Shown here in pieces: positions 11,501 to 25,107 of a stretch of 64,000 nucleotides of DNA (position 1 is its first letter; each line of letters begins with the position of its first letter). The notes under the pieces are model-generated. The model was not told the DNA's origin, searched no databases, and was given only the letters and a program-made list of their open reading frames with translations. The stretch covers positions 101,461,850-101,525,849 of the forward strand of contig JBAIZL010000001.1 of NCBI GenBank assembly GCA_036971475.1, given 5' to 3'. Source of the DNA: Prosapia bicincta. Its lineage: Eukaryota; Arthropoda; Insecta; Hemiptera; Cercopidae. A program made the position numbers and the translations under genes.

Positions 11501-14500
11501 GAAATAGAGTTCATTATTTTCCAGCAAGTTAGTCCATTCGTTGCCAGAAAGATGCTCCATTCGTTTCCTGTAGAGTCAACTCATTGCCAGGAAGCGAGTA
11601 CATTCGTTGCCAGTAGTAGAGCTAATTCGATGCCAGAAAGAGGTTCCATTCTTTCCCTGTAGAGTCAACTCGTTGCCAGGAAGCGAGTACATTCGTTGCC
11701 AGAAAAAGGTTCCATTCGTTCCCTGTAGAGTAAACTCGTTGCCAGGAAGGGAGTACATTCGTTGCCAGTAGTAGAGCTAATCTGTTGCCAGAAATAGAAA
11801 CCATTAGTTTCCCATAAGTTAGTCCATTTGTTGCCAGAAAGAAGCTCCATTCGTTTCCTGTAGAGTCAACTCGTTGCCTGGAAGCGAGTACATTCGTTGC
11901 CAGTAGTAGAGCTAATTCGTTGCCAGAAATAGAAACCATTAGTTTCCAGTAAGTTAGTCCATTCGTTGCCAGAAAGAGGTTCCATTCGTTTCATGTAGAG
12001 TCAACTCATTGCCAGGAAGCGAATACATTCGTTGCCAGTAGTAGAGCTAATTCGTTGCCTGAAATGGAAAGCATTAGTTTCCAGTAAGTCAGTCCATTCG
12101 TTGCCAGAAAGAGGTTCCATTCGTTTCCTGTAGAGTCAACTCATTGCCATGAAGCGAGTACATACGTTGCCAGTAGTAGAGCTAATTCGTTGCCAGAAAG
12201 AGGTTTAATTCGTTCCCTGTAGAGTCAACTCTTTGCCAGGAAGAGAGTACATTCGTTGCCAGAAAGAGGTTCCATTCGTTCCCTGTAGAGTAAACTCGTT
12301 GCCAGGAAGCGAGTACATTCATTGCCAATAGTGGAGCTAATTCGTTGCCAGAAATAGAAACCATTAGTTTCCAGTAAGTTAGTCCATTCGTTGCCAGAAA
12401 GAGGTTCCATTCGTTTCCTGTAGAGTCAACATATTGCCAGGAAACGAGTACATTCGTTGCCAGTAGGAGAGCTAATTCGTTACTAGAAATGGAAACCATT
12501 AGTTTCCAGTAAGTCAGTCCATTCGTTGCCAGAAAGAGGTCCCATTCGTTTCCCGTAGAGTCAATTCGTTGTCAGGAAGCGAGTACATTCGTTGCCAGTA
12601 GTAGAGCTAATTCGTTGCCAGAAGGAGGTTCCATTCTTTCCCTGTAGAGTCAACTCGTTGCCAGGAAGCGAGTACATTCGTTGCCAGTAGTAGAGCTAAT
12701 TTGTTGCCAGAAATAGAAACCATTAGTTTCCAGTAAGTCAGTCCATTCGTTGCCAGAAAGAGGTTCCATTCGTTTCCTGTGGAATCAATTCGTTGCCAGG
12801 AAGCGAGTACATTCGTTGCCAGTAGTAGAGCTAATTCGTTGCCAGAAATGGAAACCATTAGTTTCCAGTAAGTCAGTCCATTCGTTGGCAGAAAGAGGTT
12901 CCATTCGTTTCCTGTAGAGTCAACTCGTTGCCTGGAAGCGAGTACATTCGTTGCCAGTAGTAGAGCTAATTCGTTGCCAGAAATAGAAACCATTAGTTTC
13001 CAGCAAGTTAGTCCATTCGTTACCAGAAAGATGCTCCATTTGTTTCCTGTAGAGTCAACTCGTTGCCAGGTGCGAGTATATTCGTTGCCAGTAGTAGAGC
13101 TAATTCGTTGCCAGAAAGAGGTTCCATTCGTTCCCTGTAGAGTCAACTCGTTGCCAGGAAGCGAGTACATTCGTTGACAGTAGTAGAGCTAATTCGTAGC
13201 CGGAAATGGAAACCATTAGTTTCCAGTAAGTCAGTCCATTCGTTGCCAGAAAGAGGTTCCATGCATTTCCTGTAGAGTCAATTCGTTGCCAGGAAGCAAG
13301 TACATTCGTTCCCAGTAGTAGAGCTAATTCGTTGCCAGAAAGAAGTTCCATTCGTTCCCTGTAGAGTCAACTCTTTGCCAGGAAGCGAGTACATTCGTTG
13401 CCAGAAAGAGGTTCCATTCGTTCCCTGTAGAGTAAACTCGTTGCCATGAAGCGAGTACATTCATTGCCAGTAGTGGAGCTAATTCGTTGCCAGAAATAGA
13501 AACCATTAGTTTCCCATAAGTTAGTCCATTCGTTGCCAGAAAGAAGCTCCATTCGTTTCCTGTAGAGTCTACTCGTTGCCATGAAGCGAGTACATTCGTT
13601 GCCAGTAGTAGAGCTAATTCGTTGCCAGAAATAGAAACCATTAGTTTACAGCAAATTATTCCATTCGTTGCCAGAAAGGGGTTCCATTTGTTTCCTGTAG
13701 AGTCAACTCGTTGCCAGGAAGCGAGTACATTCGTTGCCAGTAGTAGAGCTAACTCGTTGCCAGAAATTGAGTTCATTATTTTCCAGCAAGTTAGTCCATT
13801 CGTTGCCAGAAAGATGCTCCATTCGTTTCCTGTAGTGTCAACTCGTTGCCAGGAAGCGAATAAATTCGTTGCCAGTAGTAGAGCTAATTCGTTGCCAGAA
13901 ATGGAAACCATTAGTTTCCAGCAAGTTAGTTCATTTGTTGCCAGAAAGGGGTTCCATTCGTTCCCTGTAGAGTCAACTCGTTGCCTGGATGGGAGTACAT
14001 TCGTTGCCAGTAGTAGAGCTAATTCGTTGCCAGAAATAGAAGCCATTAGTTTCCAGTAAGTTAGTCCATTCGTTGCCAGAAAGAGGTTCCATTCGTTTCC
14101 TGTAGAGTCAACCTATTGCCAGGAAGCGAGTACATTCGTTGCCAGTAGTAGAGCTAATTCGTTGCCAGAAATGGAAACCATTAGTTTCCAGTAAGTCAGT
14201 CCATTCGTTGCCAGAAAGAGGTCCCATTCGTATTCCGTAGAGTCAGTTCGTTGTCAGGACGCGAGTACATTCGTTGCCAGTAGTAGAGCTAATTCGTTGC
14301 CAGAAAGAGGTTCCATTCTTTTCCTGTAGAGTCAACTCGTTGCCAGGAAGCGAGTACATTCGTTGCCAGTAGTAGAGCTAATTCGTTGCCAGAAATAGAA
14401 ACCATTAGTTTCCAGTAAGTCAGTCCATTCGTTGCCAGAAAGAGGTTCCATTCGTTTTCTGTAGAGTCAACTCGTTGCCAGGAAGCGAGTACATTCGTTG

Positions 14501-16180
14501 TCAGTAGTAGAGCTAACTCGTTGCCAGAAATTGTGTTCATTATTTTCCAGCAAGTTAGTCCATTCGTTGCCAGAAAGATGCTCCATTCGTTTCCTGTAGA
14601 GTAAACTCATTGCCAGGAAGCGAGTACATTCGTTGCCAGTAGTAGAGCTAATTCGTTGCCAGAAATGGAAACCATTAGTTTCCAGTAAGTCAGTCCATTC
14701 GTTGCCAGAAAGAGGTTCCATTCCTTTCCTGTAGAGTCAATTCCTTGTCAGGAAGCGAGTACATTCGTTGCCAGTAGTAGAGCTAATTCGATGCCAGAAA
14801 GAGGTTCCATTCTTTCCCTGTAGAGTCAACTCGTTGCCAGGAAGCGAGTACATTCGTTGCTAGAAAGAGGTTCTATTCGTTCCCTGTAGAGTAAACTCGT
14901 TGCCAGGAAGCGAGTACATTCGTTGCCAGTAGTAAAGCTAATTCGTTGCCAGAAATAGAAACCATTAGTTTCCAGTAAGTCAGTCCATTCGTTGCCAGAA
15001 AGAGGTTCCATTCGTTTCCTGTAGAGTCAGCTCGTTGCCTGGAAGCGAGTACATTCGTTGCCAGTAGTAGAGCTAATTCGTTGCCAGAAATAGAAGCCAT
15101 TAGTTTCCAGTAAGTTAGTCCATTCGTTGCCAGAAAGAGGTTCCATTCGTTTCCTGTAGAGTCAATTCGTTGCCAGGAAGCAAGTACATTCGTTGCCAGT
15201 AGTAGAGCTAATTCGTTGCCAGAAAGAGTTTCCATTCTTGCCCTGTAGAGTCAGATCGTTGCCAGGAAGCGAGTACATTCGTTGCCAGAAAGAGGTTCCA
15301 TTCGTTCCCTGTAGAGTAAACTCGTTGCCAGGAAGCGAGTACATTCGTTGCCAGTAGTAGAGCTAATTAGTTGCCAGAAATAGAAACCATTAGTTTCCAG
15401 CAAGTTAGTCCATTCGTTGCCAAAACGATTTTCCACTCGTTTCTTGTAGAGTCAACTCGTTGCCAGGAAGCGAGTACATTCGTTGCCAGTAGTAGAGCTA
15501 ATTCGTTGCCAGAAAGAGGTTTCATTCGTTCCCTGTAGAGTCAACTCGTTGCCAGGAAGCGAGTACATTCGTTGCCAGAAAGAGGTTCCATTCGTTCCCT
15601 GTAGAGTTAACTCGTTGCCAGGAAGCGAGTACATTCGTTGCCAGTAGTAGAGCTAATTCGTTGCCAGAAATGGAAACCATTAGTTTCCAGTAAGTCAGTC
15701 CATTCGTTGCCAGAAAGAGGTTCCATTCGTTTCCTGTAGAGTCAATTCGTTGCCAGGAAGCGAGTACATTCGTTCCCAGTAGTAGAGCTAATTCGTTGCC
15801 AGAAAGAGGTTCCATTCGTTCCCTGTAGAGTCAACTCGTTGCCCGGAAGCGAGTACATTCGTTGCCAGAAAGAGGTTCCATTCGTTCCCTGTAGAGTAAA
15901 CTTGTTGCCAGGAAGCGAGTACATTCGTTGCCAGTAGTAGAGCTAATTCGTTGCCAGAAATAGAAACCATTAGTTTCCAGCAAGTTAGTCCATTCGTTAC
16001 CAGAAAGATGCTCCATTCGTTTCCTGAGAGTCAACTCGTTGCCAGGGGGCGAGTACATACGTTGCCAGTAGTAGAGCTAATTCGTTGTCAGAAATAGAAA
16101 ACATTAGTTTCCAAAAAGTTAGTCCATTCGTTTCCTATAGAGTAAACTCATTGCCAGGCGGCGAGTACATTCGATAACGG
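8574..16180. repeat. 135-bp satellite with six-subunit internal structure
   Basis: GTCCATTCGT recurs at 8881, 9016, 9151, 9286 and 9421, an exact 135-bp step. Each unit consists of six subrepeats of 23, 23, 21, 25, 20 and 23 bp that share the core ATTCGTTGCCAG or a close variant. Many units lack or duplicate subrepeats. The left edge (8574 to about 8860) is divergent, and the right edge fades at about 16180 after units with internal deletions. The repeat period of 45 codons makes long frames on both strands (for example 240 codons at 13324-14046, minus). These are by-products, because several frames of the same unit are open. Confidence 0.95.
9421..11172. repeat. 876-bp tandem duplication inside the 135-bp satellite
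   Basis: The block from 9421 to 10296 is repeated at 10297 to 11172. Both copies carry the same rare variants, such as TTCCTTGTCAGG and GAAAAAGGATCC, at an offset of exactly 876 bp. The size equals six full units plus 66 bp, about three subrepeats. A partial third relative, with the same CCCATAAG, TCTACTCG and ATTGAGTTC variants, occurs at about 13505-13890. Confidence 0.9.
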
Positions 16181-16905
16181 TAAAATTCGTTTTTAACCTG
16201 TTTGCGAATCCATTTAGAAATCTATTTATACTCCAATCTGTAACAGGATTAGCTTTTATTGGAAAGCGTCACTACTTAATTAAATAATGTAAGTAATGCA
16301 AGTAACAATAAACTAAAATGTGGAATTTGCTATAGAGTTTACCGATTTATAAAAAAAGCATTGTTTGTTTGCCGATTATATAACAACGAAATTAAATGAA
16401 AATTAGTTCTCGCGAATGTTGTTTTCGATGATTCAACGAAACTGTTATGCATTAACGTAATGATGATGTCGAGCTTACAATTAAATTCAACTTAAAACAA
16501 GCTGAATCAAAATATTTTCAGCGCATTAGGTGATTGTCCTCGTTGAATCTTACAAAAAATTTCAGAAATTATTGTTTTCTATAAATTTATGATGGCATAA
16601 TTTTTTATGGCCAGTAATTTGCTTTAGTTGTTTGTTCTGAAAGGATTTAGTTAGTTCCATTTTTGTTGTTGTAAAAATGCTATTAAATAGAACAGAATTT
16701 TATCTCATATTCTACATTTCAGTCCGAGACTATAATGTAAAAAAAACAGTTCTCGTGGCTCAGCTCAAAAATAAATGAGGCATACCGGTACCACTAATTT
16801 TTTGGAAAACCACTTGACCTCAAAGAAGAGATGCAGTTGAACAAACACTTATTTTCTGTTGTAGTTTCAAAATAATCACAAGGCAGCAACTGTAACTAAT
16901 ATCGC

Positions 16906-16990
16906 CTAGAGCGGTGGTTCCCAACAAAATCGTTTCAAGGACCCTCTCACCGGTGGCTATATTAGCAAGGAGCCCTCAAATTCTTAAACT
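16906..16990. mobile_element. Isolated hAT-like terminal sequence
   Basis: GAGCGGTGGTTCCCAAC followed by AAGGACCC and AAGGAGCCC resembles the ends of Charlie-like hAT transposons, which typically start CAGNGGTTCTCAAC and then have a G/C-rich block. No inverted partner (GTTGGGAACCACCGC) was found nearby, and no 8-bp duplication could be defined, so this is at most one end of a broken element. Confidence 0.35.
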
Positions 16991-17779
16991 TTAATTGTAG
17001 ATTAAACGCAAAATAATTTCGGTTATATTAGTTAGTGAGTCATTTATGGTTTGCCTAAAAAGTTAATTTAAGGTGGAAACTGTCCTTACATATGAAGATT
17101 AAATTTGATGATATCACAAGATTATTACAAGTTCATTCAAGAAGTGTTTTATTTTAACTTAAGATACAAAAAGTAAGACTATCAACATGTTAAAGTTTTT
17201 TAGGCCCAAACGAAATCCACTAAGCTTATTTATATTATTATTTTGTTTGGAACAAGGATTTAATGAAGTTAAGAATAAGTATCACAGGTGTGGGCAGTAA
17301 GAAGTAGTAGTACTATAATGGTCAGGCCATTTGATTAATTCCATTCTACTGCGTCCCTGCCAGTATATATGTACTTCATACGTGATACGGAACTTATAAC
17401 ATTTAGATGATTAACCAGACTGGCATTTTGAGTGCATTTGTGCGACCGCCTGTTACTGTACTGGTTTCGTGGGTACTTTACCCTCATTGAAGAGGAACAG
17501 TATTGCCTCTGTAATTGTACAGCAGATATTCTGTGATATCTCAGTTTCCAAAGCCTCATTGGTTAGACAAAGGTGTTTAGTGAGAAGATGAGATTGGGTG
17601 TAGGGAAGTTGAGGTTATATGTGTCATTTAAATATCTCCTACAATCCAAGTATACCAATAAATACAGAGTAAGTATTAATATAATTCTACAGTCCTATTA
17701 TTAGTATCTATTAGTAGGTGAAAGTGAGAGTTTGTTGCTACTTTGGTTTTTTTCCATTAAGACATATTTTGTAATTTTT

Positions 17780-18485
17780 TTTAAAGGTAATCTCTTACAT
17801 ATTATAAAAGAAACTTATAAGTGATTAATAATCTTCAATTTTGTCCTTTATAAAGTTCTTAAATAGCAATAATCTTACGTTTTTGGTGGTAATTTAGTTA
17901 TATTTTTATTCAGTACTAACGTTTGGTTTATAACTAGTAAGAACCGTAAATGGCAAATGTTAATGTTTTGTAGGTAATAATAATGTTAGATTTTTAGGCG
18001 TAACTAAGGTTTTTATCTGGTAATGAGGTAATGGTTTTATTCAGTAATAATCTTTGGATTTTAGATAGTAAAGACTAATAAATTTAAATGATACATCGTG
18101 TTAGGTATTAGAACATACAAATATTCTTAGGTATTTAAATGATTATAGTATAATTTTAGGCGCCAAAAGTCCTAGGGCGTTGAGTTTTATTAATGGAAGT
18201 TTTATATTCTGGAATAATTTTAAAATTTACAGGTGGCCAACTCCTAAAGTTCTTAGTGTATAAAATTTTGAGTCTTTCTTAGTGGCAAAAAATACAGTTA
18301 TTAAGATGGTATCTCAATATCTTAGGCTGTAATAATTTAAGCGCTAAGGGGTAGTCATATTAGTTTTCTTAAAGGTAATAATTTTAGGTTTTTTAGGTTG
18401 TAGGCGTAATTATTTGTGGTTTTCGGTGGAAATAATCTTACGTGTTTAAGTGGTAATAATTTTATGTGATATTAAATCAACTTTT
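17780..18485. repeat. Highly degenerate TAATAAT-rich minisatellite
   Basis: Variants of GGTAATAAT, then a T/A spacer, then TTAGGTTTTTAGG recur irregularly about every 30-40 bp. Clear cases are near 17870, 17975, 18047, 18390 and 18460. Copies are too diverged for an exact period, which suggests an old tandem array that no longer homogenises. Simple low-complexity drift is the alternative. Confidence 0.45.
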
Positions 18486-19024
18486 ATGACATTATTTAAA
18501 TAGTAATAACTCACCTTTAATATTCAATTATGCCTAACTGGGTGATGCACGATTTATTTATTGCGTTTAGGTGCCAGAGTTAAGGCTACCTTATAGGAGA
18601 GTTTGAGGACAGGATTAAACAAATAATAATGAACCTCTCTTGTACCGTTAGGAATAGAAGATTCATAACGACTCTGGCCAGGATGTTTACTTCCTGTAGA
18701 TGTGCTGTCTTCCGGTTTTATAGAAACTTTGTCCTCAATTCAGAACGTAGGCGTCATTTCCATTCTGACTGATATAATAGCTTACCCAGTTATTATTTTA
18801 TAATTTATTACATTATTTGCCATGTTTTTGTAACGTTTTGCGCACATTTATAGCTGTATCTATAAATTACAAAGTTAGCAAATAAACCGATACTTAGAGC
18901 TTTGCATAACTGGTATTATATTCATATCAGGAACAGGAAGTATATCCTGCTAGGAAGGGAGGTATGTTGTTTATCATTCTGTTAAACGTGACCATAATAT
19001 CAACAAAGAGATTCAAGCGTGAAT

Positions 19025-19135
19025 ATGGAATTCGAGGAAGCTGAATACTTCATCGACCTTCCTGTTGAGAGGTCGGAGGGTTTACAGATACGGCTTGTTG
19101 GCGCAATAGGTTTGTGGGGCTGCTTCACAACATGA
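19025..19135 (+). other. Small coding-like ORF near a donor-like site
   Basis: A 36-codon frame starts at ATG 19025 (MEFEEAEYFIDLPVER...) and ends at TGA 19133. Its composition is richer in G and C than its surroundings, and its acidic, non-repetitive peptide looks more coding-like than the AT-rich frames nearby. A donor-like AGCAG|GTAAAA sits at 19163. The in-frame stop precedes that donor and the other two frames close early, so this is not a simple internal coding exon. It could be a short peptide, a gene fragment or chance. Confidence 0.15.
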
Positions 19136-21843
19136 GCATCTCATCTTGTCTAATGCTAGCAGGTAAAAACCTATAAAATTGAACGCTTAAAAAACTTGTT
19201 CAATATAAATATTTAACGAATTTCGTAAACTTCATTTTATAAGAATATTAAACGTATAAGTAACATTTGATATTATGGGCTATCCTAAAAGATCTTTCAT
19301 TAGTGATATTTAAGCTATTTTAGATGCAGTTAAGTTTAACCTGAATATGGCGAACGGATCCGATTTCGGATACGAAAAATATTTCATAACACGCAACATA
19401 TATTTAAGGGTCTATCCATTTAGCCACGCCCAGATCCTACGCGAATCCACAAGCTTGGATCGTAAATATTACAACCACCATAGTTTTAAAAATATTTCTT
19501 TATATAACGTAGTTACGTATAGTAATACACAAATCCAATTTTAATAGTTGACTGCCCTGCTCCAGGAACGTTAAAGAAAGCTTAAATTTTTTTAATACGT
19601 TAATTAATTGCTAATGTGACCAAAAATGCCTACAGTTTACCAAGCAGTTTTGTTTTAAAACTGAGTAAAAAAGGATTACAACTTGCTTCTCAAAGAGGTA
19701 GGCAACAGAAAAATGTAAACAAGCCTATAGGCCTTATGTGCGACTGTAGACGCAGACCTAACAGACTTTCCTGTTTTTAGACGGACAATAATAGTACAAA
19801 AACTGTATTGAGGATGGACACGATAGTTACAATTTTGTGTAGTTTTCAAAAAGTTTAAACCATTAACTAAACAAATTTTTATCTCAAATTTACCGAGCAG
19901 ATTTATATGGAATAATAAAGAAGAGAACATACGGCATATGTTGCGACTGTACCTGAATAGATTAAATAAAATAGAAGATAATATACGGTATACGTTGCGA
20001 CTGTACCTAAATGGATGAAATAAAAATGAAGAGAATAAACGGTATATGTTGCGACTGTACCTACAATGATTAAATAAAAAAGAAGACAATATACGGTATA
20101 CGTTGCGACTGTACCTAAATGGAAATAAAATAGAAGATAATATACGGTATACGTTGCGACTGTACCTAAATGGATGAAATAAAAATGAAGAGAATAAACG
20201 GTATATGTTGCGACTGTACCTACAATGATTAAATAAAAAAGAAGACAATATACGGTATACGTTGCGACTGTACCTAAATGGAAATAAAATAGAAGATAAT
20301 ATACGGTATACGTTGCGATTGTACCTAAATGGATGAAATAAAAAAGAGGATATACGTTACACGTTGCGACTGTACCTTAATGAATTAAACAAAAATGAGA
20401 ATATGCGGTATATGTTGCGATTGTACCTACAATGATTAAATAAAAAAAAAACAATATAAGGTATACGTTGTGACTGTACCTAAACGATTAAATAAAAAAG
20501 AAGACAATATACGGTATATGTTGCGATTGTACCTAAATGGGTGAAATAAAAATGAAGAGAATAAACGGTATATGTTGCGACTGTACCTACAATGATTAAA
20601 TAAAAAAGAAGACGATATACGGTATACGTTGCGACTGTACCTAAATGGTTAAATAAAAAAGAAGACAATATACGGTATACGTTGCGACTGTACCTAAATG
20701 GATGAAATAAAAAAGAAGAGAATAAACGGTATATATTGCGACTGTACCTACAATGATTAATAAAAAAAGAAGGCAATATACGGTATACGTTGCGACTGTA
20801 CCTGAATGGATGAAATAAAATAGAAGATAATATACGGTATACGTTGCGACTGTACCTAAATGGATGAAATAAAATAGAAGATAATATACGGTATACGTTG
20901 TAGCGTTGTAGCGGATATACGTAACACGTTGCGACTTAACCTTAATGAATTAAACAAAAATGAGAATATGCGGTATATGTTGCGATTGTACCTACAATGA
21001 TTAAATAAAAACAAAAACAATATAAGGTATACGTTGCGACTGTACCTAAATGATTAAATAAAAAAGAAGACATTATACGGTATATGTTGCGACTGTACCT
21101 ACATTGATTAGATAAAAAAACAATATACGGTATACGTTGCGACTGTACCTACAATGATTAAATAAAAAAGAAGACAATATACGGTATACGTTGCGACTGT
21201 ACCTACAATGATTAAATAAAAAAAACAATATACGGTATATGCTGCGACTGTACCTAAATGATTAAATAAAAATGAAGAGAATAAACGGTATAAGTTGTGA
21301 CTGTACCTAAATTGATTAGATAAAAAAGAAGACAATATACGGTATACGTTGCGACTGTACCTAAATGATTAAATAAAAAAGAAGACAATATACGGTATAC
21401 GTTGCGACTGTACCTAAATGATTAAATAAAAAAGAAGACAATATACGGTATATGTTGCGACTGTACCTACAATGATTAAATAAAAAAAAACAATATACGG
21501 TATATGCTGTGACTGTACCTAAATGAATAAATAAAAAAGAAGACAATATACGGTATATGTTGCGACTGTACCTACATTGATTTGATAAAAAAGAAGACAA
21601 TATACGATATACGTTGCGACTGTACCTAAATGATTAAATAAGAAGAAGACAATATACGGTATATGTAGCGACTGTACCTACATTGATTAGATAAAAAAGA
21701 AGACAATATACGGTATACGTTGCGACTGTACCTAAATGATTAAATAAAGAAAAAGACAATATACGGTATATGTTGCGACTGTACCTACAATGATTAGATA
21801 AAAAAGAGACAATATACTGTATACGTTGCGACTGTACCTACAA

Positions 21844-24800
21844 TGATTAAATAAAAAAAAGACAATATACGGTATACGTTGCGACTGTACCTACAATGAT
21901 TAGATAAAAAAGAAGACAATATACGCTATACGTTGCGACTGTACCTACAATGATTAGATAAAACAAAGACAATATACGGTATCCGTTGCGACTGTACCTA
22001 CAATGATTAAATAAAAAAGAAGACAATATACGGTATACGTTGCGACTGTACCTACAATGATTACATAAAAAAGAAGACAATATACGGTATACGTTGCGAC
22101 TGTACCTAAATGGATGAAATAAAAATGAAGAGAATAAACGGTATATGTTGCGACTGTACCTACAATGATTAAATAAAAAAGAAGACAATATACGGTATAC
22201 GTTGCGACTGTACCTAAATGGTTAAATAAAAAAGAAGACAATATACGGTATACGTTGCGACTGTACCTAAATGGATGAAATAAAAATGAAGAGAATAAAC
22301 GGTATATATTGCGACTGTACCTACAATGATTAATAAAAAAAGAAGGCAATATACGGTATACGTTGCGACTGTACCTAAATGGATGAAATAAAATAGAAGA
22401 TAATATATGGTATACGTTGTGACCGTACCTAAATGGATGAAATAAAAATGAAGAGAATAAACGGTATAAGTTGTGACTGTGCCTAAATGGAATAAATAAA
22501 AAAGAGGATATACGTTACACGTGGCGACTGTACCTTAATGAATTAAACAAAAATGAGAATATGCGGTATATGTTGCGATTGTACCTACAATGGTTAAATA
22601 AAAAAAAAACAATATAAGGTATACGTTGCGACTGTACCTAAATTATTAAATAAAAAAGAAGACAATATACGGTATATGTTGCGACTGTACCTACATTGAT
22701 TAGATAAAAAAAACATTATACGGTATACGTTGTGACTGTACCTAAATGGATGAAATAAAAATGAAGAGAATAAACGGTATAAGTTGTGACTGTGCCTAAA
22801 TGGAATAAATAAAAAAGAGGATATACGTTACACGTGGCGACTGTACCTTAATGAATTAAACAAAAATGAGAATATGCGGTATATGTTGCGATTGTACCTA
22901 CAATGGTTAAATAAAAAAAAAACAATATAAGGTATACGTTGCGACTGTACCTAAATGATTAAATAAAAAAGAAGACATTATACGGTATATGTTGCGACTG
23001 TACCTACATTGATTAGATAAAAAAACAATATACGGTATACGTTGCGACTGTACCTACAATGATTAAATAAAAAAAACAATATACGGTATATGCTGCGACT
23101 GTACCTAAATGATTAAATAAAAATGAAGAGAATAAACGGTATAAGTTGTGACTGTACCTAAATTGATTAGATAAAAAAGAAGACAATATACGGTATACGT
23201 TGCGACTGTACCTAAATGATTAAATAAAAAAGAAGACAATATACGGTATACGTTGCGACTGTACCTAAATGATTAAATAAAAAAGAAGACAATATACGGT
23301 ATATGTTGCGACTGTACCTACAATGATTAAATAAAAAAAACAATATACGGTATATGCTGTGACTGTACCTAAATGAATAAATAAAAAAGAAGACAATATA
23401 CGGTATATGTTGCGACTGTACCTTCATTGATTTGATAAAAAAGAAGACAATATACGATATACGTTGCGACTGTACCTAAATGATTAAATAAGAAGAAGAC
23501 AATATACGGTATATGTTGCGACTGTACCTACATTGATTAGATAAAAAAGAAGACAATATACTGTATACGTTGCGACTGTACCTAAATGATTAAATAAAGA
23601 AAAAGACAATATACGGTATATGTTGCGACTGTACCTACAATGATTAGATAAAAAAGAGACAATATACTGTATACGTTGCGACTGTACCTACAATGATTAA
23701 ATAAAAAAAAGACAATATACGGTATACGTTGCGACTGTACCTACAATGATTAGATAAAAAAGAAGACAATATACGCTATACGTTGCGACTGTACCTACAA
23801 TGATTAAATAAAAAAGAAGACGATATACGGTATACGTTGCGACTGTACCTAAATGGTTAAATAAAAAAGAAGACAATATACGGTATACGTTGCGACTGTA
23901 CCTAAATGATTAAATAAAAAAGAAGACAATATACGGTATATGTTGCGACTGTACCTACAATGATTAAATAAAAAAAACAATATACGGTATATGCTGTGAC
24001 TGTACCTAAATGAATAAATAAAAAAGAAGACAATATACGGTATATGTTGCGACTGTACCTATATTGATTTGATAAAAAAGAAGACAATATACGATATCCG
24101 TTGCGACTGTACCTAAATGATTAAATAAGAAGAAGACAATATACGGTATATGTTGCGACTGTACCTACATTGATTAGATAAAAAAGAAGACAATATACGG
24201 TATACGTTGCGACTGTACCTAAATGATTAAATAAAGAAAAAGACAATATACGGTATATGTTGCGAATGTACCTACAATGATTAGATAAAAAAGAGACAAT
24301 ATACTGTATACGTTGCGACTGTACCTACAATGATTAAATAAAAAAAAGACAATATACGGTATACGTTGCGACTGTACCTACAATGATTAGATAAAAAAGA
24401 AGACAATATACGCTATACGTTGCGACTGTACCTACAATGATTAGATAAAACAAAGACAATATACGGTATCCGTTGCGACTGTACCTACAATGATTAAATA
24501 AAAAAGAAGACAATATACGGTATACGTTGCGACTGTACCTACAATGATTACATAAAAAAGAAGACAATATACGGTATACGTTGCGACTGTACCTAAATGG
24601 ATGAAATAAAAATGAAGAGAATAAACGGTATATGTTGCGACTGTACCTACAATGATTAAATAAAAAAGAAGACAATATACGGTATACGTTGCGACTGTAC
24701 CTAAATGGTTAAATAAAAAAGAAGACAATATACGGTATACGTTGCGACTGTACCTAAATGGATGAAATAAAAATGAAGAGAATAAACGGTATATATTGCG

Positions 24801-25107
24801 ACTGTACCTACAATGATTAATAAAAAAAGAAGGCAATATACGGTATACGTTGCGACTGTACCTAAATGGATGAAATAAAATAGAAGATAATATATGGTAT
24901 ACGTTGTGACCGTACCTAAATGGATGAAATAAAAATGAAGAGAATAAACGGTATAAGTTGTGACTGTGCCTAAATGGAATAAATAAAAAAGAGGATATAC
25001 ATTACACGTGGCGACTGTACCTTAATGAATTAAACAAAAATGAGAATATGCGGTATATGTTGCGATTGTACCTACAATGGTTAAATAAAAAAAAAAACAA
25101 TATAAGG
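21844..25107. repeat. 2487-bp-offset duplication within the 54-bp satellite
   Basis: The segment beginning at 21844 reappears at 24331 with the same monomer order and the same private variants. Shared variants include the CGCTATACG monomer, the TACGGTATCCG monomer and the TTGTGACTGTGCC monomer (22471 and 24958). The offset is 2487 bp, about 46 monomers. The spread of shared variants shows block duplication, not point-by-point homogenisation. Confidence 0.85.

Larger units (their letters stand above)
16181..19911. other. Unique DNA between two satellites
   Basis: No intact gene. The region contains a hAT-like terminus, a degenerate minisatellite and one small coding-like patch, all listed separately. 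A 74-codon minus-strand frame at 17335-17559 and a 65-codon plus-strand frame at 19347-19544 match no known family and are probably chance. The last 350 bases before the 54-bp array include one isolated core-like word, TGCGACTGTA, at about 19740, possibly a stray monomer remnant. Confidence 0.5.

Noticed and set aside
8615..16058. Dozens of 60-240-codon frames with SGNELALLLATN-type repeats
   Set aside because: They follow the 135-bp period, occur in several frames and on both strands at once, and end wherever a unit varies. They are translations of a satellite.
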